The notes below the pieces were generated by a model. The model ran no database searches, was not told where the DNA came from, and saw nothing but the letters and a program-made list of their open reading frames with translations. Source: Gilliamella mensalis (lineage in GTDB: Bacteria > Pseudomonadota > Gammaproteobacteria > Enterobacterales > Orbaceae). Taken from it: a DNA stretch of 64,000 nt. The position numbers were made by a program, and so were the translations under genes. This document shows, piece after piece, positions 49,708 to 61,700 of the stretch; the first letter of the stretch is position 1, and the number at the start of each line of letters is the position of its first letter. The DNA is taken from the NCBI RefSeq assembly GCF_900103085.1, contig NZ_FMWR01000007.1, forward strand, positions 143,308 through 207,307, in the 5' to 3' direction.

Positions 49708-51120
49708 ATGTCAAAACAACAAATCGGTGTTATTGGAATGGCAGTTATGGGGCGAAATCTTGCGCTCAATATTGAAAGCCGCGGATTTTCTGTTGCTATT
49801 TACAATCGCTCTAAAGATAAAACAGAGCAAGTTATGGCTGAACATTCTGATAAACAATTGGTTCCTTATTTTACAATTGAAGATTTTGTCAATTCTTTAG
49901 AAAAACCACGTCGCATCCTAATCATGGTGCAAGCGGGTAAAGGTACTGATGCTGTAATTGATGAACTACGCCCACTTTTAGATAAAGGTGATATCATTAT
50001 CGACGGTGGTAATGCTTATTTTGAAGACACAATTCGTCGTAATAAAACGTTATCAGCTGAAGGATTTAACTTTATTGGTGCAGGTGTTTCTGGTGGAGAA
50101 GAGGGTGCACTAAAAGGTCCATCAATTATGCCAGGTGGACAAAAAGAGGCTTATGAATTAGTTGCGCCAATATTAGAGCAAATTGCCGCTAAGGCAAACG
50201 GTGAACCGTGTGTAGCTTATATTGGTCCAAATGGGGCTGGTCATTATGTAAAAATGGCACATAACGGCATTGAGTATGGCGATATGCAACTCATAGCAGA
50301 AAGCTACTGGGTATTAAAACATGCCGCTGGGTTAACGAATGATGAAATTGCAGAGGTGTTTACCGATTGGAATAAAGGTGAATTAGACAGTTATTTGATC
50401 GAAATCACTGCCGATATTTTTAAACATAAAGACGAAGAAGGTCATTATTTAGTTGATGTGATTTTAGATGCTGCAGGTAATAAAGGTACAGGTAAATGGA
50501 CCAGTCAGAGTGCTTTAGATTTGGGTGAGCCTTTGTCATTAATTACTGAGTCTGTATTTGCTCGTTATTTATCAGCAATTAAAGAGCAGCGAGTGGTGGC
50601 TGCAAAAATATTAAAAGGTCCTCAAAAACAGTCTTATAATGGCGATAAGAAGGAACTTATAGAAAAAATTCGTAAAGCCCTATATATGGGTAAAATTATC
50701 TCTTATGCACAAGGTTTTGCGCAGTTAAAAGCCGCATCCCATAAATATCAATGGAATTTGAATTATGGTGAAATAGCTAAAATTTTTAGAGCAGGGTGTA
50801 TTATTCGTGCACAATTTCTTCAAAAAATTACCGATGCTTATGTTCATAATAATGAGATCGATAATTTGTTATTAGCACCTTATTTTAGTCAAACGGTCGA
50901 AGCTTACCAACAATCGTTGCGTGATGTAGTATCTTTAGCTGTACAACAAGGTATTGCAGTTCCAACACTTTCTGCGGCTATTGCTTATTATGATAGCTAT
51001 CGTTCGGCGGTATTACCCGCTAATTTAATTCAAGCACAACGAGATTACTTTGGCGCTCATACTTATGAACGTATTGATAAAGAAGGTGTATTCCATACCG
51101 ATTGGTTAAATATAGAATAA
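49708..51120 (+). CDS. gnd: 6-phosphogluconate dehydrogenase (decarboxylating)
   Basis: 470 residues (E. coli 468). It makes ribulose-5-phosphate and NADPH in the oxidative pentose phosphate pathway. The dinucleotide motif is [15 protein letters not shown]; catalytic features are [42 protein letters not shown] and the C-terminal [17 protein letters not shown] lies before the ATG. A terminator follows. No other pentose phosphate gene is adjacent. Confidence 0.97.
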   Translation: MSKQQIGVIGMAVMGRNLALNIESRGFSVAIYNRSKDKTEQVMAEHSDKQLVPYFTIEDFVNSLEKPRRILIMVQAGKGTDAVIDELRPLLDKGDIIIDGGNAYFEDTIRRNKTLSAEGFNFIGAGVSGGEEGALKGPSIMPGGQKEAYELVAPILEQIAAKANGEPCVAYIGPNGAGHYVKMAHNGIEYGDMQLIAESYWVLKHAAGLTNDEIAEVFTDWNKGELDSYLIEITADIFKHKDEEGHYLVDVILDAAGNKGTGKWTSQSALDLGEPLSLITESVFARYLSAIKEQRVVAAKILKGPQKQSYNGDKKELIEKIRKALYMGKIISYAQGFAQLKAASHKYQWNLNYGEIAKIFRAGCIIRAQFLQKITDAYVHNNEIDNLLLAPYFSQTVEAYQQSLRDVVSLAVQQGIAVPTLSAAIAYYDSYRSAVLPANLIQAQRDYFGAHTYERIDKEGVFHTDWLNIE

Positions 51121-51153
51121 TCATGTTTTCACTTTAAAATCTTATTTTAGTAT

Positions 51154-51190
51154 ACAAAAGTGCAAATAAGTTTTGCACTTTTGTTTATTC
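51154..51190 (+). terminator. Rho-independent terminator after gnd
   Basis: ACAAAAGTGCAAA (51154-51166) pairs over 13 bp with TTTGCACTTTTGT (51172-51184), followed by TTATT. It is nearly symmetrical and may be bidirectional. Confidence 0.85.
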
Positions 51191-51306
51191 TTTTTTAGTA
51201 AACTTATTTGTTATGTTTCTATCTCAATATCTTAGTACCTCGTAAATGCTTGTCATTATTGATTTTAAAATTTTAAAGTCATTTCATTTATTAAAAAACT
51301 AGAAAA

Positions 51307-51354
51307 ACACTATATATAGTGTATAATTCGCATAATGTTGACTATATATAGTAT
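51307..51354 (+). promoter_or_regulatory. Two NrdR boxes and promoter of nrdDG
   Basis: ACACTATATATAGTGT (51307-51322) is a perfect palindromic NrdR box, and TGACTATATATAGTAT (51339-51354) a second. Their centres are 32 bases apart, about three helical turns, as is usual for paired NrdR sites. A TATAAT (51322-51327) lies between them, so bound NrdR would cover the promoter. The nrdD start is about 130 bases downstream. Confidence 0.87.
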
Positions 51355-51482
51355 TGTGTAAGTGGTATGAAAGTCTAAGGTTATATCATAAAAAACGAAT
51401 AATTTGATAAAAATGAATAATAACAAAGAATATTAATATTGATATAACACTGATGACAAGGGGCTAATTATGAGGAGTGTAT

Positions 51483-53618
51483 ATGCCTGTAGTAATTAAA
51501 CGAGATGGTTGTCAAACTGCATTTAATGAGACTCGAATTAGAGATGCCATTGTCAAAGCTGCGGTGGCGGCTAATGTTCATGATCCAGATTATTGTGCAA
51601 CGGTTGCTCGTGTGGTTACTAATCAAATGACCGAACGAGAAAGTGTTGATATCAACGAAATTCAAAATGCGGTTGAAAATCAGTTGATGTCAGGCCCCTA
51701 TAAAAAATTAGCAAGAACTTATATTGAGTATCGCCATGATCGTGATCGCGCTCGTGAAGAACGTAGCCGACTAAATCAAGATATTCGTGGGCTCATTGAG
51801 CAAAGTAACGTTGCTATTTTAAATGAAAATGCTAACAAAGATAGCAAGGTGATCCCAACTCAACGTGATTTACTCGCAGGTATTGTAGCAAGGCATTATG
51901 CTAAACAATATTTATTACCAAAAGACATATCACGCGCTCATGATTGTGGTGAAATTCACTATCATGATTTAGATTATGCGCCATTTTTCCCAATGTTTAA
52001 CTGTATGTTAATTGATTTAGATGGTATGTTAACTAATGGATTTAAAATGGGTAATGCTGAAATTGAGCCACCAAAATCAATTGCGACAGCCACAGCAGTA
52101 ACGGCACAAATTATTGCGCAAGTCGCCAGTCATATTTATGGCGGGACGACTATCAATCGTATTGATGAAGTACTAGCAAAATTTGTTACCATCAGTTATG
52201 ACAAACATAAACAAGTTGCTGAAGAGTGGAAGATTCCAAATCCGGAGGCTTATGCGAAAAGTCGAACGCTAAAAGAGTGTTATGATGCGTTTCAATCTCT
52301 CGAATATGAGGTCAACACTTTACATACCGCTAATGGTCAAACTCCGTTTGTTACTTTTGGCTTTGGTCTAGGAACTAGCTGGGAATCACGTTTAATTCAA
52401 GAATCTATTTTAAAAGTTCGGATTAAAGGACTCGGTAAAAATCATAAAACAGCTGTTTTTCCAAAACTGGTTTTTGCCATTAAAGATGGTATTAATCATA
52501 AACAAGGCGATACTAATTATGATATTAAACAACTTGCGTTGGAGTGTGCAAGTAAACGTATGTACCCAGATATTCTGAACTACGATAAAGTGGTTGAAGT
52601 TACTGGATCATTTAAAACGCCAATGGGTTGTCGAAGCTTTTTAGGTGTATATGAAGAAGATGGTCAATTAATTCATGATGGACGTAATAATTTAGGTGTG
52701 ATTAGTTTAAACCTACCTCGTATAGCAATTGAAGCTAAAGGCGATGAAGCACGTTTTTGGGAAATTTTAGATAAACGTTTAGTGCTATGTAAAAAAGCAT
52801 TAATGACGCGTATTGCTCGACTTGAAGGTGTAAAAGCACGTGTTGCGCCTATTTTATATATGGAAGGTGCGTGCGGTGTGAGATTGAACGAAGACGATAG
52901 TGTTTCTGAAATTTTTAAAAATGGTCGTGCTTCAATTTCTTTAGGTTATATTGGTCTTCATGAAACCTTAAATGCACTCTACGGAAATCAAACTCACCCA
53001 TTTGATAGTGATAAATTACGTGAAAAAGGGCGTATAATTGTTAAGCATTTACGTAAAGCGGTAGATCAATGGAAGGATGAAACTGGCTATGGTTTTAGTT
53101 TATATAGTACACCAAGCGAAAATTTATGCGATCGATTCTGTCGACTTGATACCGCCGAATTTGGTGTAATTGCTGGTGTTACTGATAAAGGTTATTATAC
53201 AAACAGCTTCCATCTTGATGTTGAGAAAAAAGTTAATCCGTACGAAAAAATCGAATTTGAAAAAACTTATCCTTCTATCGCAAATGGCGGATTCATCTGC
53301 TATGGCGAATACCCAAATATGATTAACAACATCAAAGCATTAGAGGACGTTTGGGATTACAGTTATACTCGAGTGCCTTATTATGGAACTAATACACCAA
53401 TTGATGAATGTTACGAATGTGGTTACACAGGTGAATTTTCGTGTACTAGTAAAGGATTTGTTTGTCCAAGTTGTGGTAATCATGACTCTTCAAGAGTGTC
53501 TGTAACTCGCCGTGTTTGTGGATATTTGGGTAGTCCTGATGCCCGTCCATTTAATGCAGGTAAACAAGAAGAGGTAAAACGTCGAGTTAAACATTTGAAT
53601 AATGGACAAATTGGCTAA
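51483..53618 (+). CDS. nrdD: Anaerobic ribonucleoside-triphosphate reductase
   Basis: The ATG at 51483 has GAGGAG six bases upstream and gives 711 residues (E. coli 712). It is a class III glycyl-radical enzyme that makes deoxynucleotides without oxygen. It has an N-terminal ATP-cone domain (VVIKRDGCQTAFNETRIRDAI), catalytic barrel, a Zn-binding CYECG/CPSCG pair, and glycyl radical Gly680 in RRVCGYLG. It is expected to be controlled by the two NrdR boxes upstream, and is followed by its activase gene. Confidence 0.97.
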   Translation: MPVVIKRDGCQTAFNETRIRDAIVKAAVAANVHDPDYCATVARVVTNQMTERESVDINEIQNAVENQLMSGPYKKLARTYIEYRHDRDRAREERSRLNQDIRGLIEQSNVAILNENANKDSKVIPTQRDLLAGIVARHYAKQYLLPKDISRAHDCGEIHYHDLDYAPFFPMFNCMLIDLDGMLTNGFKMGNAEIEPPKSIATATAVTAQIIAQVASHIYGGTTINRIDEVLAKFVTISYDKHKQVAEEWKIPNPEAYAKSRTLKECYDAFQSLEYEVNTLHTANGQTPFVTFGFGLGTSWESRLIQESILKVRIKGLGKNHKTAVFPKLVFAIKDGINHKQGDTNYDIKQLALECASKRMYPDILNYDKVVEVTGSFKTPMGCRSFLGVYEEDGQLIHDGRNNLGVISLNLPRIAIEAKGDEARFWEILDKRLVLCKKALMTRIARLEGVKARVAPILYMEGACGVRLNEDDSVSEIFKNGRASISLGYIGLHETLNALYGNQTHPFDSDKLREKGRIIVKHLRKAVDQWKDETGYGFSLYSTPSENLCDRFCRLDTAEFGVIAGVTDKGYYTNSFHLDVEKKVNPYEKIEFEKTYPSIANGGFICYGEYPNMINNIKALEDVWDYSYTRVPYYGTNTPIDECYECGYTGEFSCTSKGFVCPSCGNHDSSRVSVTRRVCGYLGSPDARPFNAGKQEEVKRRVKHLNNGQIG

Positions 53619-53635
53619 TAATAAATGCAATATTT

Positions 53636-54100
53636 ATGAATTATCATCGTTATTATCCTGTTGATGTCGTTAATGGCGAAGGAACTCGCTGTGTACTTTT
53701 TGTGGCAGGTTGTGTTCATCAGTGCCTTGGTTGCTATAACAAAAGTACATGGGGCGTAAATTCAGGTTTGCCATTTACACAGTCACTTGAAGATCAAATC
53801 ATTAAAGATTTACAAGATACTGAGATAAAACGCCAAGGATTATCGCTTTCTGGCGGTGATCCTTTACATCCTCAAAATGTTCCAACTATATTAAAGTTGG
53901 TTAAACGTGTTAAATCAGAGTGTAATAATAAAGATATCTGGCTTTGGACTGGGTATAAACTTGATGAGTTAACTTCTCAACAACAAGCGGTTATTCCTTA
54001 TATTGATGTATTAATCGATGGAAAGTTTGTACAAGAACTTGCTGATCCTCGTCTATTGTGGCGAGGAAGCAGTAATCAAACTATCTATCGTTTTAAATAA
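53636..54100 (+). CDS. nrdG: Anaerobic NrdD-activating radical SAM enzyme
   Basis: 154 residues (E. coli 154). The N-terminus MNYHRYYPVDVVNGEGTR precedes the 4Fe-4S radical-SAM motif CVHQCLGC. SGGDPL (SAM binding) and the VLIDGKFV segment follow. It generates the glycyl radical on NrdD. It lies 17 bases after nrdD in the same operon and converges with the carbonic anhydrase gene. Confidence 0.97.
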   Translation: MNYHRYYPVDVVNGEGTRCVLFVAGCVHQCLGCYNKSTWGVNSGLPFTQSLEDQIIKDLQDTEIKRQGLSLSGGDPLHPQNVPTILKLVKRVKSECNNKDIWLWTGYKLDELTSQQQAVIPYIDVLIDGKFVQELADPRLLWRGSSNQTIYRFK

Positions 54101-54114
54101 AAAACCGGAGTTAA

Positions 54115-54774
54115 TTATTGTGATTTATGTAAATTTAATAGATAAGAAATAGCTTCTCGGTAGTTAATTTCAAGATTTTCACTGCTGGATGATGTGATAT
54201 GCAAATCAGTAATTTTACCGTTATGAATCCCATAAACCCAACCATGTAAATTAACTTTTTGACCTCGTTGCCACGCAGATTGAATAATTGTAGAGTGACC
54301 TAGGTTATATACTTGCTCGATCACATTAAGTTCACATAAAATATCTAAACGGGTATCGTGTGGGAATTCGCCTAGTAGTGAACTGTTTCGAAACCATAGA
54401 TCTCGAATATGTAGTAGCCAGTTATTAATTAACCCTAAATCTGGATTTTCAACCGCATCACGAATTCCACCACAACCTAAATGACCACAAACAATGATAT
54501 CTTCTATTTTAAGTACATCTACAGCATATTGAACAACTGATAAACAGTTTAGATCGGTATGAATAACAAGATTGCCTACATTTCTATGAACAAATAGCTC
54601 ACCAGGTTTAAGCTTGATAAGTTTTTCTGCTGACACACGACTATCTGAACAGCCAATCCATAAAAATTTCGGATTTTGTTCAACAGCAAGTTGTTTAAAA
54701 AATTCTGGATCTTCTTGCTCTATTTTTTCTGACCATTCGTGGTTAAAACGAATCAAATCATTTACATCAAACAT
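54115..54774 (-). CDS. can: Beta-class carbonic anhydrase
   Basis: 219 residues (E. coli Can 220). The zinc ligands are Cys42 and Asp44 (CSDSR), His98 and Cys101 (CGHLGCGG). It interconverts CO2 and bicarbonate and is often essential in air at low CO2. It is a monocistronic minus-strand gene, with its stop 14 bases from the nrdG stop. Confidence 0.95.
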   Translation of the reverse strand: MFDVNDLIRFNHEWSEKIEQEDPEFFKQLAVEQNPKFLWIGCSDSRVSAEKLIKLKPGELFVHRNVGNLVIHTDLNCLSVVQYAVDVLKIEDIIVCGHLGCGGIRDAVENPDLGLINNWLLHIRDLWFRNSSLLGEFPHDTRLDILCELNVIEQVYNLGHSTIIQSAWQRGQKVNLHGWVYGIHNGKITDLHITSSSSENLEINYREAISYLLNLHKSQ

Positions 54775-54826
54775 AACTAATATTTTCCTATATATTTCAT
54801 CATTATTTTTTTACCATTTTATATTA

Positions 54827-55885
54827 TTAAATTTGTTCAATATGCTGAATCTTACTTTTCATTATTAACTTACGCCATAAAGGGGTTGTTAATAGTTTAG
54901 CTTTCACAATTTTGCTATAAAGCTTGAAACGTAGTGGAATTGTACGTTGATAATAACATTTATTGGGTTTTGAGTGACCGTTATTTAAGACTTTACTTAG
55001 AATTTCCGCACTATCTAAAGCATAACTAATACCTTCTAAAGAACTTGCACTAATAAAACCTGCCGCTTCTCCAATAAGAAAGATATTTTCATTGCCCGTA
55101 TAAAAATCTCGTAATCGATTTGGGTAAATCACTAAACATTTTTCTGTTTTGAGCGGTTTATCAAAAATAAATCCTTGTGTAGCTAATTTTTCTTTTAATT
55201 GCTCAAAATTTTTATTTGCTACTTTTTTGGGAAAAGCACCACCAAAGATAAAATAACCATCTTTTGAAATGTTCCAAGCATAGCAATTTGTTGATTCATT
55301 ATCGAATATACACGAATTAAATGGATTTGAGCGTTGCTCTGTAAACCATTGTTGTATTGCTACATATTGTCTTATTGTATGCTGAGGATATCGCATCCGT
55401 CTAACAAGGGAATTGGCACCGTCAGCGCCGACCACATATTGAGCTGTGATATTATGCTCAGTCTTATTTTCAGTTTGATAGGTAATTTGATAACCATCAA
55501 TGATACGCCTTACTTCCTTACAAAGTGTATTATGAAGAACAGTTACGTTTGATGGTATTAAAGATTTTAGCCATAGATCAAATTTATGCCTATCGAAACT
55601 CACATAACTTCGTTGATAATTGCGAACAAGTTTGGCTTGTAAGTCATAAGTTTTGACACTAAAAATTTGAGGATCTGTTAAAATATCAGTAGGTAAGTTC
55701 AAATTTTGGCGAACAAAGATCTTTTGTGCATCCTCTGCTAATAGTCCCCCACAAGGCTTCTGAAAACCTTCATCTCCTGATTGATGTTTTGCATCTAATG
55801 CAATGACTTTGAAAGAAGGTCTAAGTAAACGGGCTAGCGTACTGCCTGCGGGTCCAAGTCCTATGATTGCGATATCGTAATCCAT
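54827..55885 (-). CDS. FAD-dependent oxidoreductase, geranylgeranyl-reductase-like
   Basis: 352 residues. The N-terminal FAD motif is DIAIIGLGPAGSTLARLL, followed by KPCGGLLAEDA, VVGADGANSLVRR (DG motif) and NIFLIGEAAGFISASSLEGISYALDSA (GD-type motif). This places it in the UbiH/geranylgeranyl-reductase flavoprotein group with no membrane segment. The substrate is unknown. It is a single gene on the minus strand between can and a dispersed repeat. Confidence 0.85.
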   Translation of the reverse strand: MDYDIAIIGLGPAGSTLARLLRPSFKVIALDAKHQSGDEGFQKPCGGLLAEDAQKIFVRQNLNLPTDILTDPQIFSVKTYDLQAKLVRNYQRSYVSFDRHKFDLWLKSLIPSNVTVLHNTLCKEVRRIIDGYQITYQTENKTEHNITAQYVVGADGANSLVRRMRYPQHTIRQYVAIQQWFTEQRSNPFNSCIFDNESTNCYAWNISKDGYFIFGGAFPKKVANKNFEQLKEKLATQGFIFDKPLKTEKCLVIYPNRLRDFYTGNENIFLIGEAAGFISASSLEGISYALDSAEILSKVLNNGHSKPNKCYYQRTIPLRFKLYSKIVKAKLLTTPLWRKLIMKSKIQHIEQI

Positions 55886-55988
55886 TTTATTGTGTTGCTT
55901 GTTTTATCAGGTTTAAAAAGCGTGTATGTTAGCAAATTAAATCAAGTGTGGCTATTTGAGATATGCGTTTCTCCATGCCTGTTGACTT

Positions 55989-56027
55989 GTCAAAAAGTTT
56001 CAGGAATGTATGCGTTTAAGTATAAAA
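55989..56027 (+). repeat. Dispersed 39-base repeat, copy B
   Basis: Matches 27571-27609 at 34 of 39 positions in the same orientation. It is intergenic, downstream of the minus-strand yjiA and upstream of the FAD oxidoreductase gene. Confidence 0.65.
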
Positions 56028-56065
56028 AAGGATGTGATTTCAATTTTTTCATGTGTTAATCTTTG

Positions 56066-57109
56066 TTATTGGTCTGATACTGTTTTCAAAAACAATTGAT
56101 TTAATTCATCAAATGGGAGTTTACGACTGATTATTACTAATCGTGATATCCTTTCTGACAAATTTTGCCAAGAAGATCCATAATCAAATCCTACGACTTT
56201 ATGTACACCTTGAACAATTAATCGTTGATCGTTACCTTTAATAGCTAAAACACCTTTGTAGCGTAACATGTCGTTGCCATATTGTTCGACTAAGCTCTCC
56301 ATAAAAGTACCAATTTTTTTCAGGTCGAGCTCGCCAGCCTCAAAAAGATAAGAACAAATATTGTCTTCCCATGATGCAGCTTGTTTTTGAAGTGGTAGAG
56401 GTTGAAAGTTTGTTTCAAGTTTTTTGGTCGGTTTGATAATAAAAAAGCCTTTATTTATTGTGAGTTCATCACTGAGATCAAAGGCATGTATATCAAGCCA
56501 TTGCGATTTTGGTATTTGACCTTTTATAGCTTCAAATATGATCGCTTTATGATTGATTTTATGAATTCGATTAATTACTTTTGCTTTTTGTTCATCATTA
56601 ATACAGTCGGTTTTAGTTAAAATAATGCGATCTGCAAAACCAATTTGTGAAAGGGCAACACCATGTTCATTAAGATGTTTTAAAATATGCTTGGCATCGA
56701 CAAGCGTAATAACTCCATCAAGCTGAATTGTCTCACGAATTAAATCATCAATAAAAAAAGTTTGGATAATCGGTGCTGGATCGGCAAGACCTGTTGTTTC
56801 TATAATCAGCCGATCAAATTGTAATTCACCAGCTAAACGTTTTATATGTAATTTATGTAATGCTTCAGTAAGTTCCCCTTGTACCGAACAACAAATACAG
56901 CCATTAGTCATTTCGACAATTTGAATTTCAGTATTAACATTTAATAAATTGCTATCAATGTTGACCGGACCAAATTCATTTTCAATAATAATTACTTTTT
57001 CGTCATGGTTATGTCTTAACAAGTAATTGATAAGTGTTGTTTTACCGGAACCTAGAAATCCTGTTAATAAGGTAACTGGTAACAGTGGCAATGGCGTAAG
57101 ACTTGTCAT
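56066..57109 (-). CDS. yjiA: COG0523/CobW-family GTPase YjiA
   Basis: 347 residues. Walker A GFLGSGKT (17-24), the metal-binding CxCC (Cys71, 73, 74 in GCICCSV), the ETTGLADPAP switch and TKTD base recognition are present, with a C-terminal CobW_C domain. The family consists of GTP-driven metal chaperones or insertases, often for zinc. It follows yjiX by 17 bases, as in E. coli, where the operon starts with the pyruvate transporter btsT; that gene is absent here. Confidence 0.9.
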   Translation of the reverse strand: MTSLTPLPLLPVTLLTGFLGSGKTTLINYLLRHNHDEKVIIIENEFGPVNIDSNLLNVNTEIQIVEMTNGCICCSVQGELTEALHKLHIKRLAGELQFDRLIIETTGLADPAPIIQTFFIDDLIRETIQLDGVITLVDAKHILKHLNEHGVALSQIGFADRIILTKTDCINDEQKAKVINRIHKINHKAIIFEAIKGQIPKSQWLDIHAFDLSDELTINKGFFIIKPTKKLETNFQPLPLQKQAASWEDNICSYLFEAGELDLKKIGTFMESLVEQYGNDMLRYKGVLAIKGNDQRLIVQGVHKVVGFDYGSSWQNLSERISRLVIISRKLPFDELNQLFLKTVSDQ

Positions 57110-57126
57110 TTATAATCTCTTAATTA

Positions 57127-57324
57127 TTAGCAGCACTTAAATCCACCTTTGCCACTATATTTTGCTTCTTGGCGCTCTTTGAAAAACTCTTCATAAGTCA
57201 TCGGGGTTTGTTCTGGATGAGTGAGCTTCATATGCTGAACATAATTATCATAATCTGGAATACCAACCATTAGTTTAGCGGCTTGACCCAGATATTTTCC
57301 TGCTTTTGCGAGTGAATCAAACAT
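57127..57324 (-). CDS. yjiX: YbdD/YjiX-family small protein
   Basis: 65 residues, ending in a C-terminal CC. The segments [23 protein letters not shown] and MTYEEFF(K)ERQ match E. coli YjiX closely. Members accompany CstA/BtsT pyruvate or peptide transporters, and their function is unclear. Here the gene precedes yjiA but no transporter gene is next to it. Confidence 0.92.
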   Translation of the reverse strand: MFDSLAKAGKYLGQAAKLMVGIPDYDNYVQHMKLTHPEQTPMTYEEFFKERQEAKYSGKGGFKCC

Positions 57325-58888
<1,564 letters not shown>

Positions 58889-58940
58889 TCTTTGTTTTTA
58901 CTAAAAAATTAGTAAGTTGTTTGTTCAAAGGAGCGCAATA

Positions 58941-59516
58941 ATGGCAAAACAAGCATTAATATTTCTATCAAATGGTTGTGAAGAAACCGAAGCAGTAACA
59001 ACAATTGATTTATTAACTCGAGCAGATATTAATGTTACTACTGTGAGCATTTCAAGTACTCGTGAAATAGCATGTTCCCGTGGGGTAACAATCTTGGCAG
59101 AAAAAACGATTTTTGATATTCAAAATATTGATTTTGATGTTGTGATTCTGCCTGGTGGTTTAAAAGGAGCTGAAAATTTTCGAGATTGCCCATTGTTGAT
59201 CGAGAAATTAAAACAAACACATCAAAATGGCGGTATAGTCGCTGCAATCTGTGCTTCGCCAGCTATGGTTTTACAGCATCATAATTTATTTCCGCATGCT
59301 AGTATGACTGGTTATCCAACCACTAAAAATGCATTTAAAAACTGGAAAGCTGATAGAGTTTATTTTGATGAACCAAATAAAGTTATTACCAGCCAAGGTC
59401 CAGCGACATCCATTGATTTTGCTTTAAAAATTATCGATGTATTGTTAGGAAGGACAAAAGCAGCCGAGGTTGCTCAGCAGTTAGTTCTTCCATTGGGGAT
59501 AGAATCCTATCGATGA
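58941..59516 (+). CDS. yajL: DJ-1/PfpI-family protein YajL
   Basis: Starts at the ATG at 58941 with AAGGAG upstream, giving 191 residues; an upstream start at 58917 is not supported. The conserved elements are SNGCEETEAVTTIDLL (Glu15), the nucleophile-elbow Cys in AAICASPA and SQGPATSIDFALKIID, close to E. coli YajL. The family protects proteins from carbonyl and oxidative damage. It overlaps fieF by 4 bases (ATGA). Confidence 0.93.
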   Translation: MAKQALIFLSNGCEETEAVTTIDLLTRADINVTTVSISSTREIACSRGVTILAEKTIFDIQNIDFDVVILPGGLKGAENFRDCPLLIEKLKQTHQNGGIVAAICASPAMVLQHHNLFPHASMTGYPTTKNAFKNWKADRVYFDEPNKVITSQGPATSIDFALKIIDVLLGRTKAAEVAQQLVLPLGIESYR

Positions 59517-60433
59517 ATAGGGATCAAATGTCAAATTTACATTTGTACGAAAGATTAGTTAAAAGAGCAACATTAATTGCTGTTCTAATCTCAATTTTTC
59601 TAATTTTCATTAAATTGATTACTTGTTGGGTAACAGGCTCAATAAGTTTATTTGCATCATTATTAGATTCAAGTATCGATTTACTTGCTTCTGGATTCAA
59701 TTTTTTTTTAGTCCGTTATGCGCTAAAACCTGCAGATGATGAGCATACTTTTGGTCATGGTAAGGCCGAATCATTAGCTGCACTCTCGCAAAGTGCATTT
59801 GTTATTGGTTCTGCGATAATTTTGTTACTTTCTAGTCTTCGATCTTTTATTCACCCAAGTGAGTTGCAACTTCCTTTATTAGGAATTGCTGTTTCGATAG
59901 TTTCTGCTGTAATTACAGCTGTTCTTGTTTTATATCAAAGACACGTTGTCAAAATGACTAGCAGTAATGCTATTCAGGCTGATATGCTACATTATTCTTC
60001 CGATATGTGGATGAATATTGCCGTTATCATAGCACTTTGTTTAAGTTGGTATGGCATTACTTATGCTGATGCAGTTTTTGCATCTTTTATTGCTTTATAT
60101 ATTTGTTATAACGCCTATCACATTGCTTATGGCGCCATTCAGGATTTACTTGATCGCGCTTTGCCTGATAGCGATAAAATACGTATTGCTGAAATTGTTG
60201 CTTCATACCCAGATGTACAAGGTTTTCATGATTTAAAAACCCGGCAAGCAGGTCCTTTAAAATTTATTCAATTGCATCTTGAGCTAGATGATGATATGCC
60301 TTTAATTACAGCACATGCTATTGCTGATGCTATTGAAAAACATATCTCTAAAGAGTTTGCTCCAGCAACAGTAATTATTCACCAAGATCCAATTTCCGTT
60401 GTGCCAACCGAAATAAAAGAGCAGAAAAATTAA
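59513..60433 (+). CDS. fieF: Cation-efflux transporter FieF (YiiP), CDF family
   Basis: 306 residues with six helices. Transport-site ligands are visible: SLLDSSID (helix 2) and HSSDMWMN-like residues in DMLHYSSDMWMN (helix 5). The cytoplasmic HTFGHGKAES and C-terminal HDLKTRQAGPLKFIQLHLELDD contain the other zinc-site residues. It exports Zn/Fe in exchange for protons. It is coupled to yajL by an ATGA overlap; fieF next to pfkA is also the E. coli order. Confidence 0.95.
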   Translation: MNRDQMSNLHLYERLVKRATLIAVLISIFLIFIKLITCWVTGSISLFASLLDSSIDLLASGFNFFLVRYALKPADDEHTFGHGKAESLAALSQSAFVIGSAIILLLSSLRSFIHPSELQLPLLGIAVSIVSAVITAVLVLYQRHVVKMTSSNAIQADMLHYSSDMWMNIAVIIALCLSWYGITYADAVFASFIALYICYNAYHIAYGAIQDLLDRALPDSDKIRIAEIVASYPDVQGFHDLKTRQAGPLKFIQLHLELDDDMPLITAHAIADAIEKHISKEFAPATVIIHQDPISVVPTEIKEQKN

Positions 60434-60456
60434 TCAAAAATAGCTTTTTTTGTCTA

Positions 60457-60485
60457 TTGTTAGATATCTGTTAAGACTCTATAAT
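60457..60485 (+). promoter_or_regulatory. Probable sigma-70 promoter of pfkA
   Basis: TTGTTA (60457-60462), 17 bases, TATAAT (60480-60485), 32 bases before the pfkA start. Confidence 0.65.
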
Positions 60486-60517
60486 AACGAAAAGTTAATA
60501 ATTTGGAGTTGTTTCAT

Positions 60518-61480
60518 ATGATAAAAAAAATAGGTATTTTAACCAGTGGTGGCGATGCTCCAGGAATGAATGCTGCTATTCGTGGTGTTGTAAGAACTGC
60601 ATTAGCAGAAGGATTGGATGTCTTTGGTATTTATGATGGTTATATGGGACTTTGTGAAGATCGTATTGTTCAATTAGAGCGTTCAAGTGTATCAGATATT
60701 ATTACTCGTGGTGGTACATTTCTTGGTTCGGCTAGATTTCCAGAGTTTAAAGATCAAAACGTAAGACAAAAAGCCATTGCTAATTTAAAAAAACATCAAA
60801 TTGATGCTTTAGTGGTTATTGGTGGCGATGGTTCATATATGGGTGCAATGCGATTAACTGAAGAAGGTTTTCCATGTATTGGCTTACCTGGTACTATCGA
60901 TAATGATATCCGTGGTACTGATTATACTATTGGCTATTTTACTGCCCTTAGTACTGCAGTTGAAGCAATTGATAGATTACGTGATACTTGTTCTTCGCAT
61001 AACCGAATTTCAGTTATTGAAATTATGGGGCGAGACTGTGGTGATTTAACCTTAAATGCTTCTGTTGCTGGTGGCTGTGAGTTTATGATTATTCCCGAAG
61101 TTTCTTATACTAAAGAAGATCTAATCGAAGAAATTAAACTAGGCTTTGCAAAAGGTAAAAAACATGCAATTGTAACTGTTACAGAGCATATGTGTGATGT
61201 AAACCAACTTGCAGCAGACATTGAAGCGGCGGTTCATCACGAAACGCGTGCAACAGTATTAGGTCATGTGCAACGTGGTGGCTCTCCTGTTCCTTATGAT
61301 CGTATTTTAGGTTCTCGTATGGGGGCTTATGCTGTTGAATTGTTGCTACAAGGTCATGCTGGTAGAAGCGTAGGTGTACAAAATGGTAAATTAGTACATC
61401 ATAATATTATTGAAGCTATCAATAATATGAAACGTCCATTTGATATAGACCTTTACAATACAGCTAAACGTTTATTTTAA
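60518..61480 (+). CDS. pfkA: ATP-dependent 6-phosphofructokinase
   Basis: The ATG at 60518 gives 320 residues starting [23 protein letters not shown], identical in length to E. coli PfkA; five more upstream codons are not needed. ATP site GGDGSYMGA, catalytic [16 protein letters not shown] (catalytic Asp in TIDND) and fructose-phosphate site MGRDCGDL are all present. It commits sugar to glycolysis. It is probably driven by the TATAAT promoter just upstream. Confidence 0.97.
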   Translation: MIKKIGILTSGGDAPGMNAAIRGVVRTALAEGLDVFGIYDGYMGLCEDRIVQLERSSVSDIITRGGTFLGSARFPEFKDQNVRQKAIANLKKHQIDALVVIGGDGSYMGAMRLTEEGFPCIGLPGTIDNDIRGTDYTIGYFTALSTAVEAIDRLRDTCSSHNRISVIEIMGRDCGDLTLNASVAGGCEFMIIPEVSYTKEDLIEEIKLGFAKGKKHAIVTVTEHMCDVNQLAADIEAAVHHETRATVLGHVQRGGSPVPYDRILGSRMGAYAVELLLQGHAGRSVGVQNGKLVHHNIIEAINNMKRPFDIDLYNTAKRLF

Positions 61481-61700
61481 TTACTTGTTGTGCGACTAAA
61501 GCATAATTTGCATTAATAAAGCTCTAATTGTTTTATTATAGGTGAATTGTTGAAAATAAAATTTTAAAACAATCACCTATTTGTCTATTAATCTTTCTAA
61601 AATTAGTTGATATAGGATTAAATTTACCTTAATAGGATATTGGAATTTATCAAATATGGATGTGTTCCACAATTAATTAACGATATAGAGGTAATCTTTT

